DNA of 20,409 nucleotides from a bacterium (GCA_012523655.1 JAAYTV010000034.1:1-20409); one strand, 5' to 3'. Counted from the first letter of the stretch, positions 1-7,583 are shown. Made by a program: numbers and translations. The notes: generated by a model not told the origin, from the sequence alone.

Positions 1-1017
1 AAGATCGCCGCCATCCTGGCCGGCATGGAGCGCCATCGCGAACGCCTGCAACAGCTGAAGCCGCGCGTCCTCATGGGCGAATTCGGCGGCGCCTGCGGCA
101 CCCTGGCCTCGATCGAAAGCGGCGCCATGGAAACCCAGGCCGGCTTGATGGCCGAACTCGGTCTGGCCCAGCCCGATATCGCCTGGCACACGGTGCGCGA
201 CACCATTGCCGAGACCGGCGCCTTCCTCGGCCTGCTCGGCGGCTCGCTGGGCAAGATCGCGATGGACGTCAAGCTGATGATGCAGCACGAGGTCGCCGAA
301 GTCTTCGAGCCCTTCGCACCGGGACGCGGTTCGAGCAGCACGATGCCGCAGAAGCGCAATCCGATCTCCAGCTGCTACATCCACGCGGCCATCTCGGTCG
401 TTCGCCAGCACGCCGCCGCGCTGATGGACGCCATGGTCGCCGATCACGAACGGTCGACCGGCCCCTGGGAAATCGAATGGATCGCCCTGCCGGAAGCCTT
501 CTGCCTGATCGCCGGCGCGCTCAAGCAGACGCGTTTCGTGCTCGAAGGCCTGGAAGTCGATCCCGCCGCGATGATGGCCAACATCGAACTGACCAACGGC
601 CTGGTCATGTCGGAAGCGGTGATGATGGGCCTCGGTCCCTACATCGGTCGCGAATACGCGCACGACCTGGTCTACGACCTGTGCCGCTATCGCAATCAGG
701 CGGCAGGTTTCGACATCATCCCGACCGCGATCCTGGAAAAACCGCCCTCTGCGGAATTGCGGCCCAATCAAAAGGATCAGGATAGTCTGCCGTCCTATGA
801 TTTGCTCGACGCTATTTTGGAGCTCTATGTCGAGAAGGAGATGGGCGTGCCGGAGATCGTGGAACGCGGTTATGACTTGGAGGTCGTGCGCAAGGTGGCG
901 CGGTTGGTCGATTTCAGCGAGTACAAGCGGCGCCAGGCGGCGCCGGGCGTCAAGATCACTCCACGCGCCTTCGGCAAAGACCGACGCATGCCGATCACCA
1001 ATGGCTTTCATGTATGA
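1..1017 (+). CDS. Chimeric ORF: fumarate-lyase/PcaB-like enzyme joined to the C-terminus of NAD+ synthase (5' partial)
   Basis: The frame is open from base 1, so the true start lies outside the window. Up to about base 690 the protein is a lyase of the fumarase/aspartase superfamily, closest in feel to 3-carboxy-cis,cis-muconate cycloisomerase or adenylosuccinate lyase. It carries FGGACGTLAS early and the family signature GSSSTMPQKRNP at 328-363, whose Ser loop supplies the catalytic base, followed by the start of the ADSL_C-type helical domain (TNGLVMSEAVMM, GREYAHDLVYDLCR). The last ~50 residues expected of that domain are absent. Instead the frame runs into a typical NadE tail (KPPSAELRP, EYKRRQAAPG, KITPRAF). 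Third-codon positions are almost all G/C before about 740 and mixed after it, which supports a composite origin. The junction is most likely within 660-745. It may be a real recombination or an assembly chimera. Lyase identity is confident at superfamily level; the substrate is unknown. Confidence 0.8.
   Translation, partial: KIAAILAGMERHRERLQQLKPRVLMGEFGGACGTLASIESGAMETQAGLMAELGLAQPDIAWHTVRDTIAETGAFLGLLGGSLGKIAMDVKLMMQHEVAEVFEPFAPGRGSSSTMPQKRNPISSCYIHAAISVVRQHAAALMDAMVADHERSTGPWEIEWIALPEAFCLIAGALKQTRFVLEGLEVDPAAMMANIELTNGLVMSEAVMMGLGPYIGREYAHDLVYDLCRYRNQAAGFDIIPTAILEKPPSAELRPNQKDQDSLPSYDLLDAILELYVEKEMGVPEIVERGYDLEVVRKVARLVDFSEYKRRQAAPGVKITPRAFGKDRRMPITNGFHV
700..1017 (+). other. nadE: C-terminal fragment of NAD+ synthase (NadE)
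   Basis: This is the in-frame tail of the chimeric ORF. It shows the hallmarks of the end of glutamine- or ammonia-dependent NAD+ synthase: an IP-x3-LEKPPSAELRP stretch (739-765 for KPPSAELRP), then NQKDQDSLPSYDLLDAILELYVE, the helix VPEIVERGYDLEVVRKVARLVD, and the substrate-binding end EYKRRQAAPGVKITPRAFGKDRR. In intact enzymes this segment closes the active site of the ATP-pyrophosphatase domain. The SGGxDS P-loop and the rest of the synthase are missing upstream, so the fragment cannot make NAD by itself. The stop at 1015-1017 is natural for the family. Confidence 0.85.
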
Positions 1018-1083
1018 AAAGGCTCGAGGTTGGAAGGGGTTGGGGGGAGAACCATGGAGGATGGAGGACCGGCACGCTGGTTG

Positions 1084-1839
1084 TCAACCGTTGCGTCTCA
1101 GTGTGGCCTCATAGGCTGCGACCAATTTTTGCGCTCTGAAATAATCCTCCGGGGTGTCCATTTCAATGCTGGGCCATTCGCAGGTATCCACGGCATAGAG
1201 CGGCACGCCATGATCCAGCAACTCCTGCACCGAGCACTCGAACACCTGGTCCAGGATGCGCTCTTTGACGATGCGGCGTTCCAACACCCGGTACAGCCTG
1301 TCCATATAGGCTGCGGAAAACTTGCGGATGCCGACCGCCTCGCCCACCGATCGGCTGATGTCCACCGGTTTGCCCATTTCCACGATACGGGACGATGATC
1401 CATCCAGAATCACTTTGACCGCCTCTTCATCCAGATGGCTTTTGCTGTTGATGGCGACGATGTCCGCTTCCGGCGCTCGGAGCAGTTTGTTCATAGCCCC
1501 GGGATAAAACCACAGGTCTGCGTCCACCAAAAAAATTTCTTGCCCTTGCGCATAGGGTTTGGTTTTGTACAGCGACACGCTGTCGCTGGTGGTGGCATAG
1601 ATTTCGTTGGTGATGAAGCGGTAATTCAGGCCGTGCGAGTGGGCTTGAATGTACTCTTGGATCATTTGTTCCTGATACCCGGTGACCATCAACACATCGG
1701 TGAACCCACCGGCAGAGATGTTTTGCAGGATCTGTTCGAGAATCGGCTTGCCTTCGATGGGTAACAGACATTTGGGCATATGATCGGTCAGTGGACGCAT
1801 ACGATAGGAGGAACCTGCGGCAAGAACGACAGCGATCAT
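1084..1839 (-). CDS. Nucleotidyltransferase (sugar/inositol-phosphate nucleotidylyltransferase-like)
   Basis: A 251-aa cytoplasmic enzyme of the NTP_transferase fold. The N-terminal signature MIAVVLAAGSSYRMRPLT, followed by PKCLLPIEGKPIL, is the nucleotide-binding G-rich loop plus the conserved PKxLLP lysine; FLVDADLWF provides the metal-binding Asp pair. Members activate phosphorylated sugars or alcohols as NDP or CDP derivatives. Its ATG overlaps the stop of the upstream CDP-alcohol phosphotransferase gene (ATGA, 1836-1839) and an SD (GGAGG) lies inside that gene, so the two are translationally coupled. The pairing resembles the CTP:inositol-1-phosphate cytidylyltransferase / di-myo-inositol phosphate synthase pair or a CDP-linked head-group route. 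This is an inference: the true substrate (inositol, phosphocholine, glycerol or a sugar phosphate) cannot be read here. Confidence 0.85.
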   Translation of the reverse strand: MIAVVLAAGSSYRMRPLTDHMPKCLLPIEGKPILEQILQNISAGGFTDVLMVTGYQEQMIQEYIQAHSHGLNYRFITNEIYATTSDSVSLYKTKPYAQGQEIFLVDADLWFYPGAMNKLLRAPEADIVAINSKSHLDEEAVKVILDGSSSRIVEMGKPVDISRSVGEAVGIRKFSAAYMDRLYRVLERRIVKERILDQVFECSVQELLDHGVPLYAVDTCEWPSIEMDTPEDYFRAQKLVAAYEATLRRNG

Positions 1840-2702
1840 TTAGCCTCCACAGTGATTTTGCTGAAGCGATGCACAAAGAAGGATTCGGTTAGAACGAGCA
1901 TGAGCAGATACAGGTTGCCGGCGATCAGGGTGATCCAGAGATACCACGCCAGGCGATTCAGCAGCGCGGCGAGAATGGCCAGGGTGATGTGGGTGGAGCT
2001 GCCCAGAAAGGACCAGCTGCGCAAAAGGAAAGAGCGATGGTCAGGATAGTCGTTGAAGATTTTAAAGTCGTTAAAGGTGACACGAGTCAGACGAATGCCG
2101 AATCGCTGAATGGCGATGTAGGCCAGGCCGCTGCGGAGGATCATTTTTTCCAGCAGACCGCCCTGCTGGCGGCGATGCTGCCGCAGACTCTGCTCGTCAA
2201 GAATAAAGGCGTCTGATTCGAGCGAGGTGGATTTGGCGTAAAAGTGGCGGCGCTGATCCACCAGAATGTTCTGAAACGCCCGGCTGAATCCCGCCGCCAG
2301 GATCAACAGAGCGATCGGCAGCGGATCGTTTTCCAGCATCAGGCAGATGCAGATTCCGATCAGGGTGGAGGCGCCGACGATGTAATCGAAAAAGCCGTCG
2401 ATGATGCCGCCCAGGTAAGTGCCATTCTTTTTCAAGCGGGCCAGCTGGCCGTCGGCGCAGTCCATCACATTAGCCAGGAGTAAAAACAGAGCCGCTGGCA
2501 CAAGCGAGGCGCCGGCAAAAGAGAGGGCGGAGAGCACGCCGAAAATCATGCCCACATAGGTTATCTGATTGGGGGTGATGGGGGACCATGAAACGACCTT
2601 GACGAACCCATAGCCCAGTAGACGATAAAAATAGAGGTCAATAAGTTCTTCGACTTCAGTGTCTTTAAGTGAACTTTTGTATTCAGGCCAACTGAATGCC
2701 AA
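1836..2702 (-). CDS. CDP-alcohol phosphatidyltransferase family membrane protein
   Basis: A 288-aa integral membrane enzyme. Residues 81-106 carry the complete family motif D-x2-D-G-x2-A-R-x8-G-x3-D-x3-D, starting DCADGQLAR, which binds two metals and the CDP moiety. Hydrophobic spans surround it (about 47-80, 98-145 and two near the C-terminus, where NLYLLMLVLTE is the last). Members transfer a phospho-alcohol from a CDP-activated donor to a hydroxyl acceptor in phospholipid or phosphodiester solute synthesis. The start is TTG at 2702, with GAGGA seven bases upstream; a nearby ATG is out of frame. A strong promoter ends about 23 bases upstream, which supports this start. It is co-transcribed with the following nucleotidyltransferase, which probably makes its CDP-activated substrate. 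The product is not determinable from sequence. Confidence 0.88.
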   Translation of the reverse strand: MAFSWPEYKSSLKDTEVEELIDLYFYRLLGYGFVKVVSWSPITPNQITYVGMIFGVLSALSFAGASLVPAALFLLLANVMDCADGQLARLKKNGTYLGGIIDGFFDYIVGASTLIGICICLMLENDPLPIALLILAAGFSRAFQNILVDQRRHFYAKSTSLESDAFILDEQSLRQHRRQQGGLLEKMILRSGLAYIAIQRFGIRLTRVTFNDFKIFNDYPDHRSFLLRSWSFLGSSTHITLAILAALLNRLAWYLWITLIAGNLYLLMLVLTESFFVHRFSKITVEAK

Positions 2703-2731
2703 GCAGGAATCCTCATGTTTTTCAAAGGGGT

Positions 2732-2760
2732 ATTTTACAGATAATTAAAGTATTTGTCAA
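2732..2760 (-). promoter_or_regulatory. Sigma-70 promoter of the CDP-alcohol phosphotransferase operon
   Basis: On the minus strand a perfect TTGACA (2755-2760) is followed by a 17-base spacer and TAAAAT (2732-2737). The predicted start of transcription, near 2725, leaves a short leader of about 23 bases containing the SD before the TTG start codon at 2702. Confidence 0.75.
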
Positions 2761-3049
2761 CAGAATTTTTACGAGATCTCGCGTCTTTGGGAAAATATTC
2801 ATCAGGGGCACTTTTTGCCGGCTGCCGAGCAGATATCATGCCATTTCCGTTAGGCAATAAAGTTGGCAATAAGCCAGACGTCCCGGTTGGCTGCAGATAT
2901 TTTGCAAAAGGACCAACCATAAATCACTAATAGTAAAAAATAAACGATTCGTGCTCGCAGGCTGACCTTGATGAGGTTTGCCGTCTGTGCGTGGTTGAGG
3001 CATCGTTCAGCATTGGTTTGGTCACAAATGGGAGGTTAAGTAAAAATAA

Positions 3050-3078
3050 TTGAATTCATACTTTTTATTTTATATATT
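3050..3078 (+). promoter_or_regulatory. Candidate promoter of the kinase operon
   Basis: TTGAAT (3050-3055), a 17-base spacer and TATATT (3073-3078) lie in a very AT-rich stretch. The predicted transcript starts near 3085 and has about a 105-base leader before the phosphatase relic. Because the tract is so A/T-rich, chance matches are possible. Confidence 0.4.
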
Positions 3079-3189
3079 AAAAATACTATGTTTGATACAA
3101 TTTCTCTTCCATGATCCCATTGTTGAGTTGACTGCTTAACAAGGGGAGAGTTTGCCCGCGGCTCATTCTATTCATGACTGGGGGCGGTT

Positions 3190-3792
3190 ATGAAAAACCA
3201 AGATGTGTCGGTCTGGGAATCAGCGACGTCTGAAGACCACCGGCGATTGCGAAGGGCATTTGAAGTATTATCCATCCTGAACGATCCGGCTCGTGAAATC
3301 AGCGCTTCTGACAAGTCTGATAACATCATTAGAAAAGTCGTCAGCCGTCCCATTCATGCCATCCATGCCCAACAGGGATTGATCACGCTGATCGAAACGC
3401 CCATTACCTCTCATCAAGAAACTATCGCCTGCAGCATCCACACTGATGTGAACCAGGTCGCCTTGCTTCGAGATCAAATTCTTTTAGGTCGGATGCAAGT
3501 ACATAAAAGGCCGATGAGTCTAAATTGTTCGCCGGCTGAGGTCGAATTAAAGGATATATCCTGGGATCCTTAAATCCGTTCTATCCTGTGCGTACCGCTT
3601 TTTACTGAATCTGAATTGATCGGCATCTTGATCGTTGTTAATAAAAAGGATCCAGAGACATTCAGCCAAGATGCCCGGCTGCTCAAAGAAGGCATTGTCG
3701 CGGATATCAACGCCTATAACGGAAAGCGCCGTCAACATGACGATATGACTTTGGTGGTGATTACGCGGATGTCTAGGATGATACAACGATGA
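3190..3792 (+). pseudogene. Decayed GAF-SpoIIE/PP2C-type serine phosphatase
   Basis: The first 127 codons look like an N-terminal helix plus GAF domain (LRRAFEVLSILNDPAREI through GLITLIE). An in-frame TAA at 3571-3573 interrupts the GAF domain. The same frame then resumes with the canonical GAF end (RSILCVPLFTESELIGILIV, then NKKDPETFSQDARLL) and passes directly into the extreme C-terminus of a SpoIIE phosphatase (GIVADINAYNG, then QHDDMTLVVITR). The catalytic PP2C body of about 200 residues is missing, so the gene cannot encode an active phosphatase. Its final TGA overlaps the kinase ATG (ATGA at 3789-3792), a relic of tight coupling. The intact ancestor probably opposed or tuned the kinase. 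The 127-aa N-terminal fragment could still be made; its SD is weak (GGGGGCGG). Confidence 0.78.
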
Positions 3793-6194
3793 TCGGCAAA
3801 ACCATCTCCCATTATAAAATTCTTCAAAAGCTTGGTGAGGGCGGTATGGGCGTGGTCTATAAAGCCGAGGATACACAGCTTCGGCGATTGGTCGCGTTGA
3901 AATTCTTGCCTGCGTTCATACAAGATGAAATCGCCCGACAGCGCTTCATTCAGGAAGCCCGAGCAGCCTCATCCCTGGATCATCCCAATATCTGTACCAT
4001 CCACGAGATCGGCCAAGCCCCAGACGGCCAGTTGTTCATTGTGATGGCTTTTTATGAGGGTGAGAATCTGAAAGAAAAACTTGCAGCCGGTCCCCTCCCA
4101 GTCGAATTAGCCGTCGATATAACCCGCCAAATCGCCTCCGGATTGCAGAAAGCGCACCAGGCCGGCATCATTCATCGTGATATCAAACCCGCCAATATCA
4201 TGATCACCCGAGAGGGTAAGGTAAAAATTTTAGATTTTGGACTATCCAAGCTTGCTCGGCAACAACAGATCAGCCAAATCGGGGCGGCACTGGGTACGCC
4301 GCCCTATATGTCGCCGGAGCAGGCTTCTGGAGTTGATCTCGACCACCGAACCGATGTCTGGTCTCTGGGAGTTGTTTTGTACGAGATGCTCGTCGGTAGA
4401 GTGCCGTTTAAAGCCGATTATGATCAAGCAACAATTTATATGATCGTTAATCAAGAACCGTCCGCAATCAGGAAATTCCGCTCTGATGTTCCCCAATATG
4501 TTGAGGACCTATGTCTACAATGCCTTAAAAAAGATAAATCCTCAAGGCCGCAGTCGATGGATGACGTATTGGAATGGCTGAATAAAGAAAAGGCCTCTGA
4601 ATCTCATCCAGGCCGGCGAAAAGCCGAGCATGGGAAGTCTTTCGCACTGGCGCTTGGTTTTCTTTTTATTTTTATCGTGATTGTAATCGGCTGGCACATT
4701 TTTTTTCACGTTTCCCAACCTGAAACAACAAGCCCGAAGGGGTGGCGAGTAGCGGTTCTCCCCTTTCAAGAACAGGCGGATCAACAAAAGACGGATAAGC
4801 CTTTGCTCATTCAGTCATTGATTGTCGGAGAGCTGCTCGGCGTTGAGGAGTTGAGGATCATCGATCCGCTGAGTTTAAACGGTTTGATCGAAAGTTCGAT
4901 CGGAGGATTTGAACCGGCGCAAGAACAATTATTGTATCGCGCGCTTCGCAAAATTGACGTCTCTTTTCTCATCCATGGTTCTTTAAATAAAACGGGAAGC
5001 AGCTATTTCATGCAATCGCGCATCATCGATCTGTCAACGGCTGAAATTATTTTTAGCAACAGCATAGTTCTGGCAAACGATAAAGATCTTTTCCCCGCCG
5101 TGAAAACCTTATCGCAAAAAATGTTGTATGGTTTTCAAATAAAAGTCTTGACCTGCAATAAAGAAAAAGATTTGCGTCCATGGCTCAAGTACGGGTCACA
5201 AAATTATCAAGCCGTGCAGTCTTTTATCCAGGCCAATCAGTACAATTATCGACGGGAAGACAACTTGGCGGAGGAGTCTCTTCGCCACGCGATCGAGCTC
5301 GATTCGTCTTTTATTTCTCCGCGTATCTGGCTCATTTCTAAACTGGTGGAGCGAGGGGAGCGGCAGGAAGCCTCCCATCATTATTCGCGACTGTTGGCTC
5401 TCCAACCTTACGCCGGTCCCTTTGAGCAGGTCATGATTCAATGGGCCGGCGCTTGCCTGGCCGACGATATGGCTTTGCAGGAACGCTATTTGACAATTGC
5501 ATTGGATTATTTCCCACAAAATAATGTTTTACTCTATTCGCTCGCTCGCGTTCGTTATATTCTGGCTGATTATCAAGGAAGTCTTGAAGCTTCGAATGAG
5601 ATGATTAACATGAAATGGCAATACTCTTCAGCCTTTTATCTCTCCGCGGCGAATTATTATCAGCTCGGTATGAATACAGAGGCGGAGAAAATGCTGAGGC
5701 AAGCGCTCTCGATCAGGCCGGTTGAACCTCATGTCTTCAGCTTGATGGCCAGGGTATGTATTGAAAAGGGCGAAACAACCGAGGCTGAGGAGTATGAAAA
5801 CAGATATCTTTCGAGCGTTCGCGAGCGGAAAATTCCGCTGGCAAGATTGTATGCCGATCTCGCTCTGCAGAATTACGATTTGCAAAGGTATGATTCGGCC
5901 GTCAAGTATTATCGTTTGGCCATCAAAAATGACCGTGAGCGTGCCGAATATCACAAGGGACTGGCCGATGCGTTGTATTGCAAAGGATCGACCGGAGCGG
6001 CGATCGATGAGTATCTCAACACCCTAAGGTTGGATTCGAACAGTGTTGATTCGCATTATAAGCTCGGCCAAATTTTTGATCAGGAGGAGAAAATTCAACA
6101 GGCCGTTTTTCATTATTTACATTATCTGAAGTACGATTCTTCCGGCGCTCATGCGGCCGCAGTTAGAAAACGGCTGTCGCTGTTACAGCCTTAA
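3789..6194 (+). CDS. Membrane-anchored PknB-type Ser/Thr protein kinase with TolB-like and TPR domains
   Basis: An 801-aa protein. Residues 9-265 form a complete Hanks kinase: G-loop GEGGMG at 16-21, ATP lysine K38, alpha-C Glu E56, HRD at 129-131 with KPAN after it, DFG at 149-151, and SPE in place of APE at 175-177. All catalytic residues are present. One transmembrane segment follows (about 285-306), then an extracytoplasmic domain opening GWRVAVLPFQ, like the TolB/FlgO N-terminal fold seen in kinases and cyclases of this architecture. From about residue 460 to the end are several TPR units (for example YYQLGMNTEAEKMLRQALSI, and HYKLGQIFDQEEKIQQAVFHY). It probably senses outside partners through the TPRs and phosphorylates cytoplasmic targets. 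The start overlaps the stop of the dead phosphatase gene, and the leader-like small gene begins 25 bases downstream. Kinase function is confident; substrates are unknown. Confidence 0.93.
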   Translation: MIGKTISHYKILQKLGEGGMGVVYKAEDTQLRRLVALKFLPAFIQDEIARQRFIQEARAASSLDHPNICTIHEIGQAPDGQLFIVMAFYEGENLKEKLAAGPLPVELAVDITRQIASGLQKAHQAGIIHRDIKPANIMITREGKVKILDFGLSKLARQQQISQIGAALGTPPYMSPEQASGVDLDHRTDVWSLGVVLYEMLVGRVPFKADYDQATIYMIVNQEPSAIRKFRSDVPQYVEDLCLQCLKKDKSSRPQSMDDVLEWLNKEKASESHPGRRKAEHGKSFALALGFLFIFIVIVIGWHIFFHVSQPETTSPKGWRVAVLPFQEQADQQKTDKPLLIQSLIVGELLGVEELRIIDPLSLNGLIESSIGGFEPAQEQLLYRALRKIDVSFLIHGSLNKTGSSYFMQSRIIDLSTAEIIFSNSIVLANDKDLFPAVKTLSQKMLYGFQIKVLTCNKEKDLRPWLKYGSQNYQAVQSFIQANQYNYRREDNLAEESLRHAIELDSSFISPRIWLISKLVERGERQEASHHYSRLLALQPYAGPFEQVMIQWAGACLADDMALQERYLTIALDYFPQNNVLLYSLARVRYILADYQGSLEASNEMINMKWQYSSAFYLSAANYYQLGMNTEAEKMLRQALSIRPVEPHVFSLMARVCIEKGETTEAEEYENRYLSSVRERKIPLARLYADLALQNYDLQRYDSAVKYYRLAIKNDRERAEYHKGLADALYCKGSTGAAIDEYLNTLRLDSNSVDSHYKLGQIFDQEEKIQQAVFHYLHYLKYDSSGAHAAAVRKRLSLLQP

Positions 6195-6219
6195 CTCTCA
6201 TTTAGTCAAGGAGGGTAAA

Positions 6220-6570
6220 ATGAAAAAGCGCAAGTCAATGGTAAAAAGATCCGGCATGGCAGGCGTCTATGCTAGAGCTTGCACAGATCGAAAATTTCTC
6301 AATGCCCTGCTTAAAAACCCGGATCAAGCCATAGAAAAAGCAGCGATCCGAGTGAGTAAGGGAGATCGGGCAAACTTGGCAAAGCTGCTCGGCACCAAAG
6401 TCGAAATGAACCTCTCTGATCTTTTGAAATATTTGAACAAGTTCTATGTCAATAGCATAGAAAAGGGAACAATACCACCGCCTCCTCCGCCGCCTTGGGA
6501 TCCGCTGAAGAAACAGAAGGTTCTCCCTGAGATCTCGACGCAGCTTACGGAGCCCAAGATCGAAGAATGA
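6220..6570 (+). CDS. Small leader-like protein with polyproline C-terminal region (possible RiPP-type precursor)
   Basis: A 116-aa protein with an excellent SD (AAGGAGGG) four bases before ATG 6220. Residues 17-58 (ARACTDRKFLNALLKNPDQA onward) resemble the helical leader domain of Os1348/Franean1_4349-type peptides, which share a 'tD-x2-F-x2-Ll-xnPe-x-al' pattern. A second helix (62-82) follows, then seven consecutive prolines and WDP at 86-95, and a charged tail. The tail has no Cys and few Ser/Thr, so classical lanthipeptide or azole maturation looks unlikely. It sits between the kinase and an isoprenoid-synthase-like gene in one operon. It could therefore be a precursor, a kinase substrate or an adaptor (a polyproline docking segment). 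Assignment to a RiPP family rests on pattern resemblance alone. The ORF itself is convincing. Confidence 0.7.
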   Translation: MKKRKSMVKRSGMAGVYARACTDRKFLNALLKNPDQAIEKAAIRVSKGDRANLAKLLGTKVEMNLSDLLKYLNKFYVNSIEKGTIPPPPPPPWDPLKKQKVLPEISTQLTEPKIEE

Positions 6571-6634
6571 GCTTGCTCGGTACGATGCTCCGGAATCGGT
6601 CACCTCAGCTTTGTATTAACAACTTTGGAGGAGA

Positions 6635-7582
6635 GTGCATCACCTTTTCCTCACACTAGAAATCCGCTTGAAAGTCTTTATTCGATCGTGGCCGCCTTTT
6701 CTGGCAAAAGAGTTTACTGAGTATTACATCTGTTTGCAAAGTAAAGCCCAGAAATACGGTGTATCACAGCGGAAAGGTTTTAATTATCCCTATTGGCTGC
6801 TCCTGCCGATTTGGCTGCAATCCCGATACGCCAAAACCGACAAGAGGAACGATAAGAGGTTTTTAAAGGACGTACTCTGGGTGCAATATTGTCTGTTTCT
6901 CGTTTTACGCATTCAAGACGATCTTTTCGACCGTCATACGCATCGTCTTGCCCTGATCTTTGCCGCTAATCTTTTCTTATTAGAAGTAAAAAGAGGGTTG
7001 GAGCCCTATTTCGATGCCGGAAGTTGTTTCTGGAAAACATGGGATCATTCCTTGCAAACCAGCACCAGAGCCATTGTGGAAATCGCGACTCTACAATATA
7101 GCAAGCAGAGCGCTCCGCAAAAATTGATATCTGAATATCGAAAGGTGGCCAGCATCTTTAATATTGGAACGGTTGCCTATTGCCTTCGTTACCGTCGCCT
7201 GAAAGAGCTTCCCTTGTTGGAGAAATTTATCGCCGAGATGGCTGTTGCCGGACAATTGATGGATGACCTGCAAGACATGAAACAAGATTTAGACGACGGA
7301 AAATACAATTATGCAGTAAAGCGAATATTGCAGCGAAGCGGCCGATCCATGGTCAAGCCTAACAAGGTAAGGCGTGCTCTTGTCCATGCCATTCTGTTGA
7401 CCGACGGTCTGGAGCTTTTTTTCAAAGAAATCGGCAAACATTTGGTCATCGCCCGAAAACCTGTCGCCCAACTCGATTTGGCTGAAGCCTTGAGCTTGGT
7501 ACAATCGCATCTCGAGGGAGTGGAATGGATCCAAAATCATTTAAGGCGGAAGTGTATAGATATTTTCTTTAAAAATAATTAA
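6635..7582 (+). CDS. Class I isoprenoid-synthase-fold protein (prenyl/terpene synthase-like)
   Basis: A 315-aa mostly helical protein. It has the two aspartate-rich motifs expected of trans-isoprenyl diphosphate synthase folds: DDLFD at 95-99, and a second motif at 210-226 reading DDLQDMKQD and then LDDGKYNY. These chelate the Mg that binds a prenyl diphosphate. The usual basic FARM-flanking residues and the GGK/QxxR substrate loops of chain-elongating synthases are not obvious. A terpene cyclase or other diphosphate-binding activity is thus as likely as a polyprenyl synthase. The start is GTG 6635, bounded by an in-frame stop at 6617. GGAGG at 6627-6631 is only three bases away, an unusually tight spacing. 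It lies 64 bases after the leader-like gene on the same strand, so operon membership is likely. Confidence 0.72.
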   Translation: MHHLFLTLEIRLKVFIRSWPPFLAKEFTEYYICLQSKAQKYGVSQRKGFNYPYWLLLPIWLQSRYAKTDKRNDKRFLKDVLWVQYCLFLVLRIQDDLFDRHTHRLALIFAANLFLLEVKRGLEPYFDAGSCFWKTWDHSLQTSTRAIVEIATLQYSKQSAPQKLISEYRKVASIFNIGTVAYCLRYRRLKELPLLEKFIAEMAVAGQLMDDLQDMKQDLDDGKYNYAVKRILQRSGRSMVKPNKVRRALVHAILLTDGLELFFKEIGKHLVIARKPVAQLDLAEALSLVQSHLEGVEWIQNHLRRKCIDIFFKNN

Positions 7583-7583
7583 C

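Larger units (their letters stand above)
2703..3189. other. Divergent intergenic region
   Basis: AT-rich spacer between the minus-strand head-group operon and the plus-strand kinase operon. It holds one promoter in each direction (2732-2760 minus, 3050-3078 plus). The short ORFs in between have no SD or recognisable motif, and I see no RNA gene. Confidence 0.5.

Noticed and set aside
421..450. Gly/Ser-rich repeat seen as a possible CRISPR or tandem DNA repeat (protein residues of the 1131-aa gene)
   Set aside because: It is a low-complexity protein segment with varied codons; no regularly spaced DNA repeat is present. Numbers here are residues; the DNA lies near 12310-12400.
2735..2920. 61-codon minus ORF upstream of the phosphotransferase gene
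   Set aside because: It contains the -35 and -10 boxes of the strong promoter and has no recognisable content.
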